Program-made: the position numbers and the translations under genes | Assembly: GCA_964591705.1 (NCBI GenBank) | Contig: CAZQCX010000069.1 | Span: forward strand, 1 to 5,522 | DNA from: UBA11855 sp964591705 | GTDB taxonomy: Archaea; Thermoproteota; Bathyarchaeia; Bathyarchaeales; Bathycorpusculaceae | Length of the DNA: 5,522 nucleotides | Direction of reading: 5' to 3' | Shown: positions 1 through 5,171 of the stretch, piece by piece | How positions within the stretch are numbered: position 1 is the stretch's first letter | How the letters are laid out: each line of letters starts with the position of its first letter | The notes under the pieces: generated by a model | The model's input: the letters and a program-made list of their open reading frames with translations, nothing else | Told to the model about the DNA's origin: nothing | The model's database searches: none

Positions 1-55
1 CCTTGCGATCCACGGGCTCTCAAGGCCCGCGCGTTAACCACTCTGCCATCCCGGC
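1..55 (-). tRNA. tRNA-Ser(UGA), partial (3' part outside window)
   Basis: Read on the minus strand from position 55, the sequence opens with acceptor strand GCCGGGA and linker TG. A D-arm with the AGTGGTTAA loop follows. The anticodon stem CGGGC/GCCCG encloses the seven-base loop CTTGAGA, giving anticodon TGA, which reads UCA-type serine codons. The sequence after the anticodon stem (TGGATCGCAAGG) is the start of the long variable arm of a class II tRNA, as expected for serine. The rest of the variable arm, the T-arm and the acceptor 3' strand lie outside the window. The anticodon loop is a normal seven bases, so there is no intron at the usual 37/38 site. Confidence 0.95.
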
Positions 56-78
56 ATTCGGAGTAATTGGGCTGCCAA

Positions 79-93
79 GGTATTTGTGTTTTC
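79..93 (-). promoter_or_regulatory. Weak TATA candidate for tRNA-Ser
   Basis: On the minus strand the bases AAAACACAAATACC lie about 25-35 nt upstream of the tRNA 5' end, the distance expected for an archaeal TATA/BRE. The match is poor (CAAATAC), so this rests mainly on position. It lies inside the leader of the divergent JAMM gene. Confidence 0.3.
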
Positions 94-100
94 TCTTTCT

Positions 101-104
101 GGAG
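101..104 (+). promoter_or_regulatory. Shine-Dalgarno of JAMM gene
   Basis: GGAG stands 4 nt before the ATG at 109. It is the only ribosome-binding motif before any candidate start of this gene, and it favours ATG 109 over the TTG at 67 and the ATG at 142. The spacing is a little short. Confidence 0.5.
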
Positions 105-108
105 CGGA

Positions 109-531
109 ATGTCAATTAAGCTTGATGACGAGATTTATGTTATGAAGCGTAGAGCTGTAGTTATGAGTGGCGAGCTCTTAGAGGCGATTCTTGAAAGCGG
201 TAGAAGGCTTTTTCCAAAAGAGGCGATTTTGCTTCTTCGTGGCAGGAAAACTCGGGATTCCGTTGAGTTGACTGAGCTTGTTGTTCCGCCTCTGGCGACT
301 TATGGGAACGGGTTTGCCAGTCTGCCTCTTCACATGTTGCCCATCGATTTCTCAATTGTGGGCACGGTGCATTCGCATCCTTCAGGAGACCTTACTCCCT
401 CTGTGGAGGATTGCAATCACCTGTTTGGCTCAATTTTGATGATTGTTGGGTTTCCGTTTGCTGACGAGACGAATGTTTCTGTTTATGGTTCCAAGGGCGA
501 AAAAATGCCTTTACATGTTGTGAGAGGTTAA
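109..531 (+). CDS. JAMM/MPN-domain zinc metalloprotease (Mov34/MPN/PAD-1 family)
   Basis: This 140-residue protein is essentially one MPN domain. The full JAMM signature is visible: the upstream glutamate is E38 in PKEAILLLRG, and the zinc core is H88-S-H90-P-x9-D101 with S98 in the TPSVED segment. JAMM enzymes use this site to hydrolyse isopeptide bonds to ubiquitin or ubiquitin-like (SAMP) proteins, and some relatives process thio-carrier proteins. The exact substrate here is unknown. The length is near that of stand-alone archaeal JAMM proteins and no second domain is present. There is no signal peptide or membrane segment, so it is probably cytosolic. ATG 109 is chosen because GGAG precedes it; an in-frame TTG at 67 would add 14 unlikely residues. 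It converges on the zincin gene and shares its stop-codon bases with it. The stop is TAA at 529-531. Confidence 0.9.
   Translation: MSIKLDDEIYVMKRRAVVMSGELLEAILESGRRLFPKEAILLLRGRKTRDSVELTELVVPPLATYGNGFASLPLHMLPIDFSIVGTVHSHPSGDLTPSVEDCNHLFGSILMIVGFPFADETNVSVYGSKGEKMPLHVVRG
500..505 (-). terminator. T6 tract, probable terminator for the zincin transcript
   Basis: On the minus strand a TTTTTT run, flanked by GGCA and CGCC, lies about 25 nt past the zincin stop codon. Archaeal polymerase commonly terminates at such U-tracts. The run falls inside the last codons of the convergent JAMM gene. Confidence 0.4.
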
Positions 532-875
532 CGATTCAAGGTGGCTTTGTACTCTCTGATGAATTCGTTTGCGAATTTGTCCGCGTTCCTCTCTGTGCCC
601 TTGTGCCTTTTGTCTATTGCTGTTCTTGTGTGATGGTAGAACTCGTGAAGTATTACGAAGGGGTTGCCGAGAACATCGCTGTTTACTAGTGCGATTGTCT
701 GGGTCTTTGGCGAGTAGCAACCGAGTATTTTGTTCTTGTGCCCTTTTGGTAGACCGATTCTAATCTTTGGCGCACTTAGCCTATAGTGTTTTGCGAGCGT
801 GTTCAATGCCTCCTCTGTTTTTTTGTCCAGTATGAGCTGAACAATCGTTGACTTCTGCAAGTCTTCGCAAGGCAT
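528..875 (-). CDS. Minimal HExxH zincin, ImmA/IrrE-like putative metallopeptidase
   Basis: This 115-residue protein carries the zinc motif H77-E-F-Y-H81 followed by E95 in TERNADKFANEF. That is the gluzincin arrangement (HExxH plus a downstream helix with a Glu ligand) used by ImmA/IrrE-type peptidases. Residues 1-34 are helical and charged. Residues 36-72 hold a conserved-looking core (KIRIGLPKGHKNKILGCY, then a strand TQTIALVNSD) that leads into the active-site helix. No DNA-binding or membrane segment is visible, so it is a bare catalytic domain, shorter than most IrrE-like proteins. The start is firm: GAGGTG at 883-888 precedes ATG 875 by 7 nt. The stop codon overlaps that of the convergent JAMM gene. 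The family name is an inference from the motif; peptidase activity is likely but the target is unknown. Confidence 0.8.
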   Translation of the reverse strand: MPCEDLQKSTIVQLILDKKTEEALNTLAKHYRLSAPKIRIGLPKGHKNKILGCYSPKTQTIALVNSDVLGNPFVILHEFYHHTRTAIDKRHKGTERNADKFANEFIREYKATLNR

Positions 876-1154
876 GGTAGACCACCTCTTAGTTCAGGCT
901 CTTATGTTTTGGTCCAGGCTATCTGTCTTCTTTTCCAGTATTCAAGTTATGCATTACTATTCTGATAAGCCTTGTTCACTTTCTACCTTTTCTGGGTTTC
1001 AACGTGTGAGCTGGTTTGCCAAGCTCCCTTCTGTCTTCTTGTAGTACTTACATTATCAGCCGCTCAGAACGCCTTAACGCTTTCCCAGAAGCCTTATTCT
1101 CGTAAACTAACGACTCCACTATGGATTCAGAAGTTAATTGGGGAATATGTGAAC
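876..1154. other. Intergenic region between two minus-strand genes
   Basis: This 279-bp stretch holds the Shine-Dalgarno of the zincin gene (883-888) and no credible gene. A weak minus-strand TATA candidate, CTTATCAG, lies at about 962-969. I see no T-tract on the minus strand that would end the upstream membrane-protein transcript, so read-through from that gene into the zincin gene is possible. Confidence 0.6.
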
Positions 1155-1511
1155 TTAGCTCCAGCCTCTCGTGGCAGCTATCACTGTCAAATTGTTCAAT
1201 ACGGCAACCAACAATACACATAGTGAAATTGCCTGTGCCCCTCTCAGCAGGCAACGTCTTCCTTTGAACCCCATTTTTTTGCAGTTTTGTTTTTCACCAA
1301 GGGCTATTTCAGCTTGATAGAAGAGAAAGGCGACCAAGAATGCTGCTCCCAGTTTCATCCCCGTGAAGGCGAGCCAATTCGCGTTTGCGAATGTTGCGAC
1401 GAAGGGATTGGCTTCAAGGGCTCCAAAGTAAGCAATGCCTACAATAGTGGTTAGCCAATCTAGTGATCCCATGAGGACGAGAAGGCTTGGGGCTGTTTTT
1501 GCTGCGATCAT
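1155..1511 (-). CDS. Small three-helix membrane protein, DUF5658-like
   Basis: This 118-residue integral membrane protein has three hydrophobic segments at about 8-30, 46-66 and 93-113. A basic loop (KKMGFKGRRCLLR, 78-90) precedes the third helix. Features shared with DUF5658-type proteins are D18 and TT21-22 in helix 1, the E33-A-N35-P36 turn after it, a lysine (K53) within helix 2 and an Asn pair (106-107) in helix 3. The family has no established function. ATG 1511 is supported by GGTGA at 1518-1522, six bases upstream. The gene is divergent from the large surface-protein gene, with 230 bp between them. It has no obvious partner, though it could be cotranscribed with the zincin gene downstream. 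The membrane protein call is strong; the family call is moderate. Confidence 0.75.
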   Translation of the reverse strand: MIAAKTAPSLLVLMGSLDWLTTIVGIAYFGALEANPFVATFANANWLAFTGMKLGAAFLVAFLFYQAEIALGEKQNCKKMGFKGRRCLLRGAQAISLCVLLVAVLNNLTVIAATRGWS

Positions 1512-1560
1512 GGTTAGTCACCAGCAAGCTCTAAAGATATTGTTGTTTTCGGGTCGCAGC

Positions 1561-1570
1561 GATTTAATTG
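1561..1570 (-). promoter_or_regulatory. TATA candidate for the DUF5658-like gene
   Basis: The minus-strand bases CAATTAAATC lie about 55 nt before ATG 1511. Transcription would start near 1540, leaving a leader of roughly 28 nt that contains the GGTGA motif. The match to an archaeal TATA box is moderate. Confidence 0.3.
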
Positions 1571-1577
1571 CGATATT

Positions 1578-1627
1578 GCTGAAATCGATATGTAGCGTAA
1601 ATCAAAATATTCGCTACACATTTCAGC
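1578..1627. repeat. 50-bp imperfect inverted repeat
   Basis: The outer arms GCTGAAAT (1578-1585) and ATTTCAGC (1620-1627) are perfect complements. The inner arms TGTAGCG (1591-1597) and CGCTACA (1612-1618) are perfect too. The arms are separated by 5 nt on the left and 1 nt on the right, and the loop is an AT-rich 14 nt. In total 15 base pairs form with one asymmetric bulge. It lies between the divergent membrane-protein and surface-protein genes. Confidence 0.75.
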
Positions 1628-1660
1628 CTTGACTACGAGGAAAACCCCCGCAGTACCTGT

Positions 1661-1679
1661 TCAAAAAAACCTTAAATAA
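1661..1679 (+). promoter_or_regulatory. BRE/TATA promoter of the surface-protein gene
   Basis: The A-rich stretch AAAAAAACC is followed by TTAAATAA at 1672-1679, a good archaeal TATA box with a BRE-like purine tract before it. Transcription should start about 25 nt downstream, near 1700, leaving a leader of about 40 nt with a Shine-Dalgarno. Confidence 0.6.
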
Positions 1680-1702
1680 CCACGCCGCCAAAAAGATGCA
1701 AC

Positions 1703-1719
1703 GTACAAGCAAATTGTAC
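1703..1719. repeat. Palindrome at the predicted transcription start
   Basis: GTACAA and TTGTAC form a perfect 6-bp inverted repeat around the 5-nt centre GCAAA. The site overlaps the predicted start of the surface-protein mRNA, a position typical of a repressor operator. It would also allow a small hairpin at the 5' end of the message. Confidence 0.5.
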
Positions 1720-1727
1720 TATAAAAC

Positions 1728-1733
1728 AGGAGA
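1728..1733 (+). promoter_or_regulatory. Shine-Dalgarno deciding the GTG start
   Basis: AGGAGA ends 8 nt before GTG 1742. The first in-frame ATG (1772) has no such motif and would remove the basic N-terminus of the signal peptide, so GTG is the better start. Confidence 0.65.
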
Positions 1734-1741
1734 AAGAAATA

Positions 1742-4228
1742 GTGAGAAGAAAACTTTATAGAGCAATCGGCATGATTCTGACGTTGGCTTTCGTTGCTTC
1801 GATTCTAGCTTTACCAACTGCTAATGCACAAGCAACAATGAAAACTTACGCTTTATGCGGCATTACACCTAACCCAGTAGGGGTCAGCCAAGAGACGCTC
1901 ATCTGGCTTGGAATTTCACATGCGACAAGCTGGCCCCAGCCTGGATGGACTGGTTTGACAGTGACAGTCACGAAACCCGACGGTACAACTCAAACACTGG
2001 GACCTTTCAACACGGACACCACTGGTTCAACAGGAACAATATATGTACCTACCGTGGTTGGCAACTATACTTTCCAGACTCATTTCCCTGAACAGAAGCT
2101 GCTATATTCCGCCCAAGGCACACCTGCAAATGCAACAATGCTTGCAAGCAGCAGCCCGAAAATGACGCTTGTCGTTCAAGCAGCCCCGATAGAGTTCTAT
2201 CAAGCTTCTCCGTTGCCGTCCGAATATTGGAGTCGACCCATAAACACTCAGCTGAGAGAATGGTCTGCCGTTTCAGGCAACTGGCTTGGCTCCGTTCCAC
2301 AGCTGTTCGCGCCGTACACTGAGGCTCCGGGAACCGCGCACGTAATGTGGGCTAAGGAGCTAATTACAGGCGGTCTTACCGGCGGAGAATTTGAAGGCCA
2401 CGGCTTCTTCACTGGGGACGCATATGAAGGCTTGATGATGACGCGAGCTTCACCTGTGATTATTAATGGAATACTATACTACAATCAGTTCCCAGCGACC
2501 TATAGCATACAAATTGTTCGCGCCGTGGATCTGCGCACAGGAAAGGAAGTCTGGTCTCGAAACGACACCCGAATAGATGTTGGGCAAATTCTGCAGTACG
2601 ACAATCAGAACCAAATGGGCAACATAGCATACTTGTGGCGGGTCGTTGGTACTACTTGGCATGCATATCACCCCTTCACGGGTGACTGGATGTTCAGCAT
2701 GACAAATGTGCCTGCCACCTTCACCTTCGGAGCTTTTGGTGCAACTACTGTGAGAGGTCCAAACGGTGAAATATTAGCCTACACGCTCAATACGGCGCAA
2801 GGTTGGATGCGTATGTGGAACTCGACTGCGATTCCAGCGTTGTTCGGAAGCTCGGATCCAACCAACATCTACCTCTGGCACACATGGAGACCTTGGGGAA
2901 AGACAGTCAACGCCACAGGCACGTGTCCTGTGACTTCGGAGACTCCTCTTGGTTTATCTGGCTTTTCGTGGAACGCATCCATACCTTTAGGCTTGACTGG
3001 ATCTGCTCAGGCGGTTCTCAGTGACAGAATAATTGGCGCAAGCATCAGTAGTAGCAGTTGCAGAATGTGGGGACTTAGCTTGAAACCAGGTCAGAGAGGG
3101 CAACTCCTCTTTGACACTACGTGGACGCCTCCGCCTGGTAATCAGAGCATAGTCTGGGTGGGTGCGGATTTAGCATCTGGCGTCTTCGTCCTTAGAGCGA
3201 GAGAGACCACGGCATACTATGGCTTCAGCCTCGACACTGGACAGCGAATTTGGGGTCCAACCGAACCTGAGGGGCAGCTGAACATATGGGTTGGCACCGT
3301 TCCACGCATGGCTTATGGCAAACTATTCTCAAGCGGATACGACGGTGTTCTCTACGCGTATGATGCTAAGACAGGCGCGAGACTGTGGACTTACGAGGCT
3401 AAAGACTTCTACTCGGAAATCAAATGGAGCAACAACTGGCCAATCCACATAGGCGCTATCGCTGACGGAAAGGTAGTGTTGTATCACATGGAGCATTCAG
3501 CCAATGAGCCCAAAGCTCGCGGGTCACCCTTATCAGTCATTGACGTTGAAACTGGAAAAGAAGTGTGGAGACTGTCGTTCCGGGAAACCTATTGGGGATC
3601 TGATCCGGCAATCGCAGACGGCTATCTGACGCTGTTGAACACATATGACAACCGCATATACAGCTTCGGGAAAGGTCCAACCGCAACTAGTGTTTCCGCC
3701 CCTGACGCAGGAGTGCCATTCGGCTCTTCGGTGACAATTAAGGGCAGAGTCGTTGATATTTCGCCTGGGACTGAGGATTATGCTTTGAGGGCTAGGTTTC
3801 CGCATGGGGTTCCGGCTGTTTCAGACGCGAGCATGACCAAATGGATGGAATACGTCTACATGCAAATGGCGAAGCCTACAGACACTGAGGGCGTTGAAGT
3901 GGTATTGAACGTGATCGATTCCAACGGCAACTACCGCGAGATTGGCAGAGCCACGAGCGACGCAAGCGGTTTCTACAGCTTCCGCTGGATTCCTGACATC
4001 CCTGGAAAATACACTGTATATGCTTCATTCGCAGGCTCTGAAGCCTACTGGCCATCTAATGCAGAAACCGCCTTTAGCGTTGACGAAGCTCTCCCGCCTC
4101 CAGCTGAGCCAGAACCCGAACCGCCATCGATGACCGACACCTATGTTATAGGCATAGGCATAGCCATAATCATCGCGATAGCAATAGTTGGGGCAATAAC
4201 TGTCGTGCTGCTCAGAAAAAAGCAATAG
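1742..4228 (+). CDS. Secreted, membrane-anchored PQQ-like beta-propeller surface protein
   Basis: This 828-residue surface protein starts with a Sec signal peptide (basic RRK, hydrophobic 8-24, likely cleavage after A29 in TANA). An Ig-like beta domain covers about 35-150. A PQQ-like propeller follows at about 190-645, with blade motifs of the D-x-TG-x3-W type at 261-271, 308-316, 496-504, 538-549 and 599-609. An Ig/CNA-like domain at about 646-783 carries an insertion with FPHGVP and a KWMEYVYMQMAKP segment. A Pro/Glu linker (785-795), one transmembrane helix (801-824) and a short basic tail (RKKQ) end the protein. Seven N-x-S/T sequons suggest N-glycosylation outside the cell. The propeller probably binds ligands or proteins; the dehydrogenase residues needed for PQQ catalysis cannot be confirmed. 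The architecture is common in Bathyarchaeia-like genomes. It stands as a single transcription unit with its own promoter and terminator. Confidence 0.9.
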   Translation: MRRKLYRAIGMILTLAFVASILALPTANAQATMKTYALCGITPNPVGVSQETLIWLGISHATSWPQPGWTGLTVTVTKPDGTTQTLGPFNTDTTGSTGTIYVPTVVGNYTFQTHFPEQKLLYSAQGTPANATMLASSSPKMTLVVQAAPIEFYQASPLPSEYWSRPINTQLREWSAVSGNWLGSVPQLFAPYTEAPGTAHVMWAKELITGGLTGGEFEGHGFFTGDAYEGLMMTRASPVIINGILYYNQFPATYSIQIVRAVDLRTGKEVWSRNDTRIDVGQILQYDNQNQMGNIAYLWRVVGTTWHAYHPFTGDWMFSMTNVPATFTFGAFGATTVRGPNGEILAYTLNTAQGWMRMWNSTAIPALFGSSDPTNIYLWHTWRPWGKTVNATGTCPVTSETPLGLSGFSWNASIPLGLTGSAQAVLSDRIIGASISSSSCRMWGLSLKPGQRGQLLFDTTWTPPPGNQSIVWVGADLASGVFVLRARETTAYYGFSLDTGQRIWGPTEPEGQLNIWVGTVPRMAYGKLFSSGYDGVLYAYDAKTGARLWTYEAKDFYSEIKWSNNWPIHIGAIADGKVVLYHMEHSANEPKARGSPLSVIDVETGKEVWRLSFRETYWGSDPAIADGYLTLLNTYDNRIYSFGKGPTATSVSAPDAGVPFGSSVTIKGRVVDISPGTEDYALRARFPHGVPAVSDASMTKWMEYVYMQMAKPTDTEGVEVVLNVIDSNGNYREIGRATSDASGFYSFRWIPDIPGKYTVYASFAGSEAYWPSNAETAFSVDEALPPPAEPEPEPPSMTDTYVIGIGIAIIIAIAIVGAITVVLLRKKQ

Positions 4229-4243
4229 ACGCCTGAAAAGCAA

Positions 4244-4260
4244 TTTCCCTTTTCTTTTTT
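4244..4260 (+). terminator. T-rich terminator of the surface-protein gene
   Basis: Pyrimidine-rich sequence with T4 and T6 runs (13 of 17 bases are T) begins 16 nt after the TAG stop, with no hairpin needed. This fits intrinsic termination by archaeal RNA polymerase. Confidence 0.65.
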
Positions 4261-4465
4261 CCTACACATGGAGCAAGGTTCAAATTCCTGAGGTCGCTTG
4301 AGTTTAGCTGTTGCCATATTCCAACTGGGCAGTTCACTCAGCCGTTGGGGGATCTTGCAAAACCCATGATTGTTACCTGAGCCACAAATTGTTGTCATAT
4401 GTTGATGATGAGGCGGTCTCTGTTAATGGCTATGTTTAGTTTGAATCGATTGTGTCAATGTTAGA

Positions 4466-4485
4466 ATGGACACCTATAGGTCCAT
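4466..4485. repeat. Inverted repeat ATGGAC/GTCCAT
   Basis: ATGGAC (4466-4471) and GTCCAT (4480-4485) are perfect 6-bp arms around 8 nt. The centre also contains the 8-bp palindrome CCTATAGG. Flanking GTCAA (4454-4458) and TTGAC (4487-4491) extend the symmetry imperfectly. Confidence 0.5.
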
Positions 4486-4554
4486 GTTGACTGCTGCCTC
4501 TAGGGCTCCCATGGTCTCCCCGGCGTCTCCCAGATGCCAGAAAAGATGCTTAGG

Positions 4555-4568
4555 TGGACATTTGTCCA
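4555..4568. repeat. Palindrome TGGACA-TT-TGTCCA
   Basis: Perfect 6-bp arms around a 2-nt centre. It shares the TGGAC/GTCCA half-sites of the inverted repeat about 90 bp upstream, but with a different spacing. Confidence 0.5.
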
Positions 4569-4618
4569 ACACAAAGCCAAAAATACTTATCAATCAGTCA
4601 TGCAGAATAAAGAAATTG

Positions 4619-4785
4619 GGCCTTGTCCCATTTTAGATTTGTTAATTCTGTTTCATGTTTTTCTGAAAGTTTTCGTGCTGAAAGTGCAGAAAACCTTATC
4701 ATTGAACCCTTTTGAGAATGAAAGCTGCCGCGTAGCTACGTTTTCCGCAGCAAAGTAATTAACAAATCTAAATTAGGCCGCTGCC
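4619..4785. mobile_element. 167-bp MITE-like element with TIRs and 8-bp target duplication
   Basis: The ends are 29-bp imperfect terminal inverted repeats (4619-4647 and 4757-4785) that match at 23 of 29 positions. This includes 16 consecutive perfect bases, TTTAGATTTGTTAATT, and both ends begin GGC. The element is bounded by perfect direct repeats AGAAATTG at 4611-4618 and 4786-4793, which look like an 8-bp target-site duplication. The 109-bp interior has no transposase and cannot code for one, so it is non-autonomous. It contains a nested stem TGCAGAAAAC/GTTTTCCGCA (4685-4694, 4740-4749, one G-U pair) and a palindrome CGTAGCTACG (4731-4740). Ends starting GG with 8-bp duplications would suit an IS6-type parent, but this is only a suggestion. 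Confidence 0.7.
4768..4775 (+). promoter_or_regulatory. TATA candidate for the cysteine-rich gene, inside the MITE end
   Basis: CTAAATTA lies in the right terminal repeat of the MITE, about 60 nt before ATG 4831. Transcription would start near 4798. The match is moderate and there is no clear Shine-Dalgarno downstream. Confidence 0.3.
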
Positions 4786-4830
4786 AGAAATTGGTACATT
4801 AGGACAAGAACCGCGCTCAAGTAAAGCGAT

Positions 4831-5013
4831 ATGGATATCGAGAGTTGTAGGGATTGCGCAAATTTTGAAGATCGCAGATGCACGGAGAAAGTGGCATTAT
4901 GTGCAATGTATCATGGACCGTCAGTTTGCTGCCAAGAATTCAAGCCGCAAAACGATCAAATCGATGAGAACAAGTTCTACGATAGGTTCTGCCTAAACTG
5001 CGCTAGTTACTAA
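4831..5013 (+). CDS. Small eight-cysteine, probably zinc-binding protein
   Basis: This 60-residue protein has eight cysteines: C6, C9, C17, C24, C33, C34, C54 and C57. The N-terminal pattern C-x2-C-A-N-F-x4-C-x6-C-x8-CC-x-E-F-x-P is that of small archaeal metal-binding proteins. The C-terminal FCLNCASY echoes the opening CRDCANF, so the termini may close a second site. With eight cysteines it could hold two zinc ions, or less likely an iron-sulfur cluster. No membrane segment or signal peptide is present. No Shine-Dalgarno precedes ATG 4831, so it may be translated from a leaderless or short-leader message. It stands alone, downstream of the MITE and upstream of a palindrome and a gene-free stretch. 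Function unknown. The regular cysteine spacing makes a chance frame unlikely. Confidence 0.75.
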   Translation: MDIESCRDCANFEDRRCTEKVALCAMYHGPSVCCQEFKPQNDQIDENKFYDRFCLNCASY

Positions 5014-5017
5014 AATG

Positions 5018-5030
5018 TAGATGACATCTA
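5018..5030. repeat. 13-bp palindrome TAGATG-A-CATCTA
   Basis: Perfect 6-bp arms around a single A, four bases after the stop of the cysteine-rich gene. It has no loop, so it is more likely a protein-binding site than a terminator hairpin. Confidence 0.5.
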
Positions 5031-5171
5031 AATATGTGAAAAAGACCACAGACCAGGCGTTGCTTGCGCCGCTTTCAGAAAAAAGGGGGAAACAGAAGTC
5101 ACAATCTAAGCATTTCACCTTTGAAATCGTGCGTTTCCTTCGACAGGGAATGACCTAAGTGGTACACTGGT

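Larger units (their letters stand above)
4395..4593 (-). pseudogene. Possible decayed coding remnant
   Basis: From 4593 to 4474 the minus strand reads 39 residues ending GDAGETMGALEAAVNMDL before a TAG. The codons in the second half are strongly of coding type (GNN-rich, e.g. GAC GCC GGG GAG). A GGGGAG motif sits just before the internal ATG. After a frame change, 4454-4395 reads RFKLNIAINRDRLIINI and stops. The two stretches together could be one helical protein broken by frameshifts. I do not recognise the family, and chance open frames of this size are possible. Confidence 0.2.
4261..4610. other. Gene-poor region between the surface-protein gene and the MITE
   Basis: There is no intact gene on either strand in these 350 bp. 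It contains two inverted repeats with TGGAC/GTCCA arms (4466-4485, 4555-4568). It also has three CTCCC pentamers spaced 10-11 bp apart (4506, 4516, 4527) and a set of short minus-strand open stretches that could be a decayed gene. Longer open frames here overlap the surface-protein gene or lack a ribosome-binding site. Confidence 0.6.

Noticed and set aside
67..108. TTG start that would lengthen the JAMM protein by 14 residues
   Set aside because: It has no Shine-Dalgarno, the added residues do not belong to the MPN domain, and ATG 109 has GGAG before it.
962..1059. CTGATAA and TTATCAG inverted pair
   Set aside because: A 7-bp match over about 85 nt is expected many times by chance in a window of this size.
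972..1223. 83-codon plus-strand open frame
   Set aside because: It runs antisense into the membrane-protein gene, has no ribosome-binding site and has no recognisable pattern.
4275..4289. tRNA T-arm-like sequence with GGTTCAAAT
   Set aside because: The flanking stem has only four of five pairs, and no anticodon arm or acceptor strand lies at the right distance.
4141..4398. 85-codon minus-strand open frame with a CSMC motif
   Set aside because: It overlaps the end of the surface-protein gene and its terminator. Its C-terminal hydrophobic part is only the antisense of the transmembrane codons.
4376..4412. Box C/D sRNA signals (TGATGATGA and CTGA)
   Set aside because: The boxes are in the wrong order and at the wrong spacing for a C-D'-C'-D layout.
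4506..4531. Three CTCCC pentamers spaced by about one helical turn
   Set aside because: They are too short and too few to separate from the local C-rich composition, and can equally be codons of the possible decayed gene.
4534..4758. 74-codon plus-strand open frame
   Set aside because: It runs through the left end and interior of the MITE, has no ribosome-binding site and shows no protein-like pattern.
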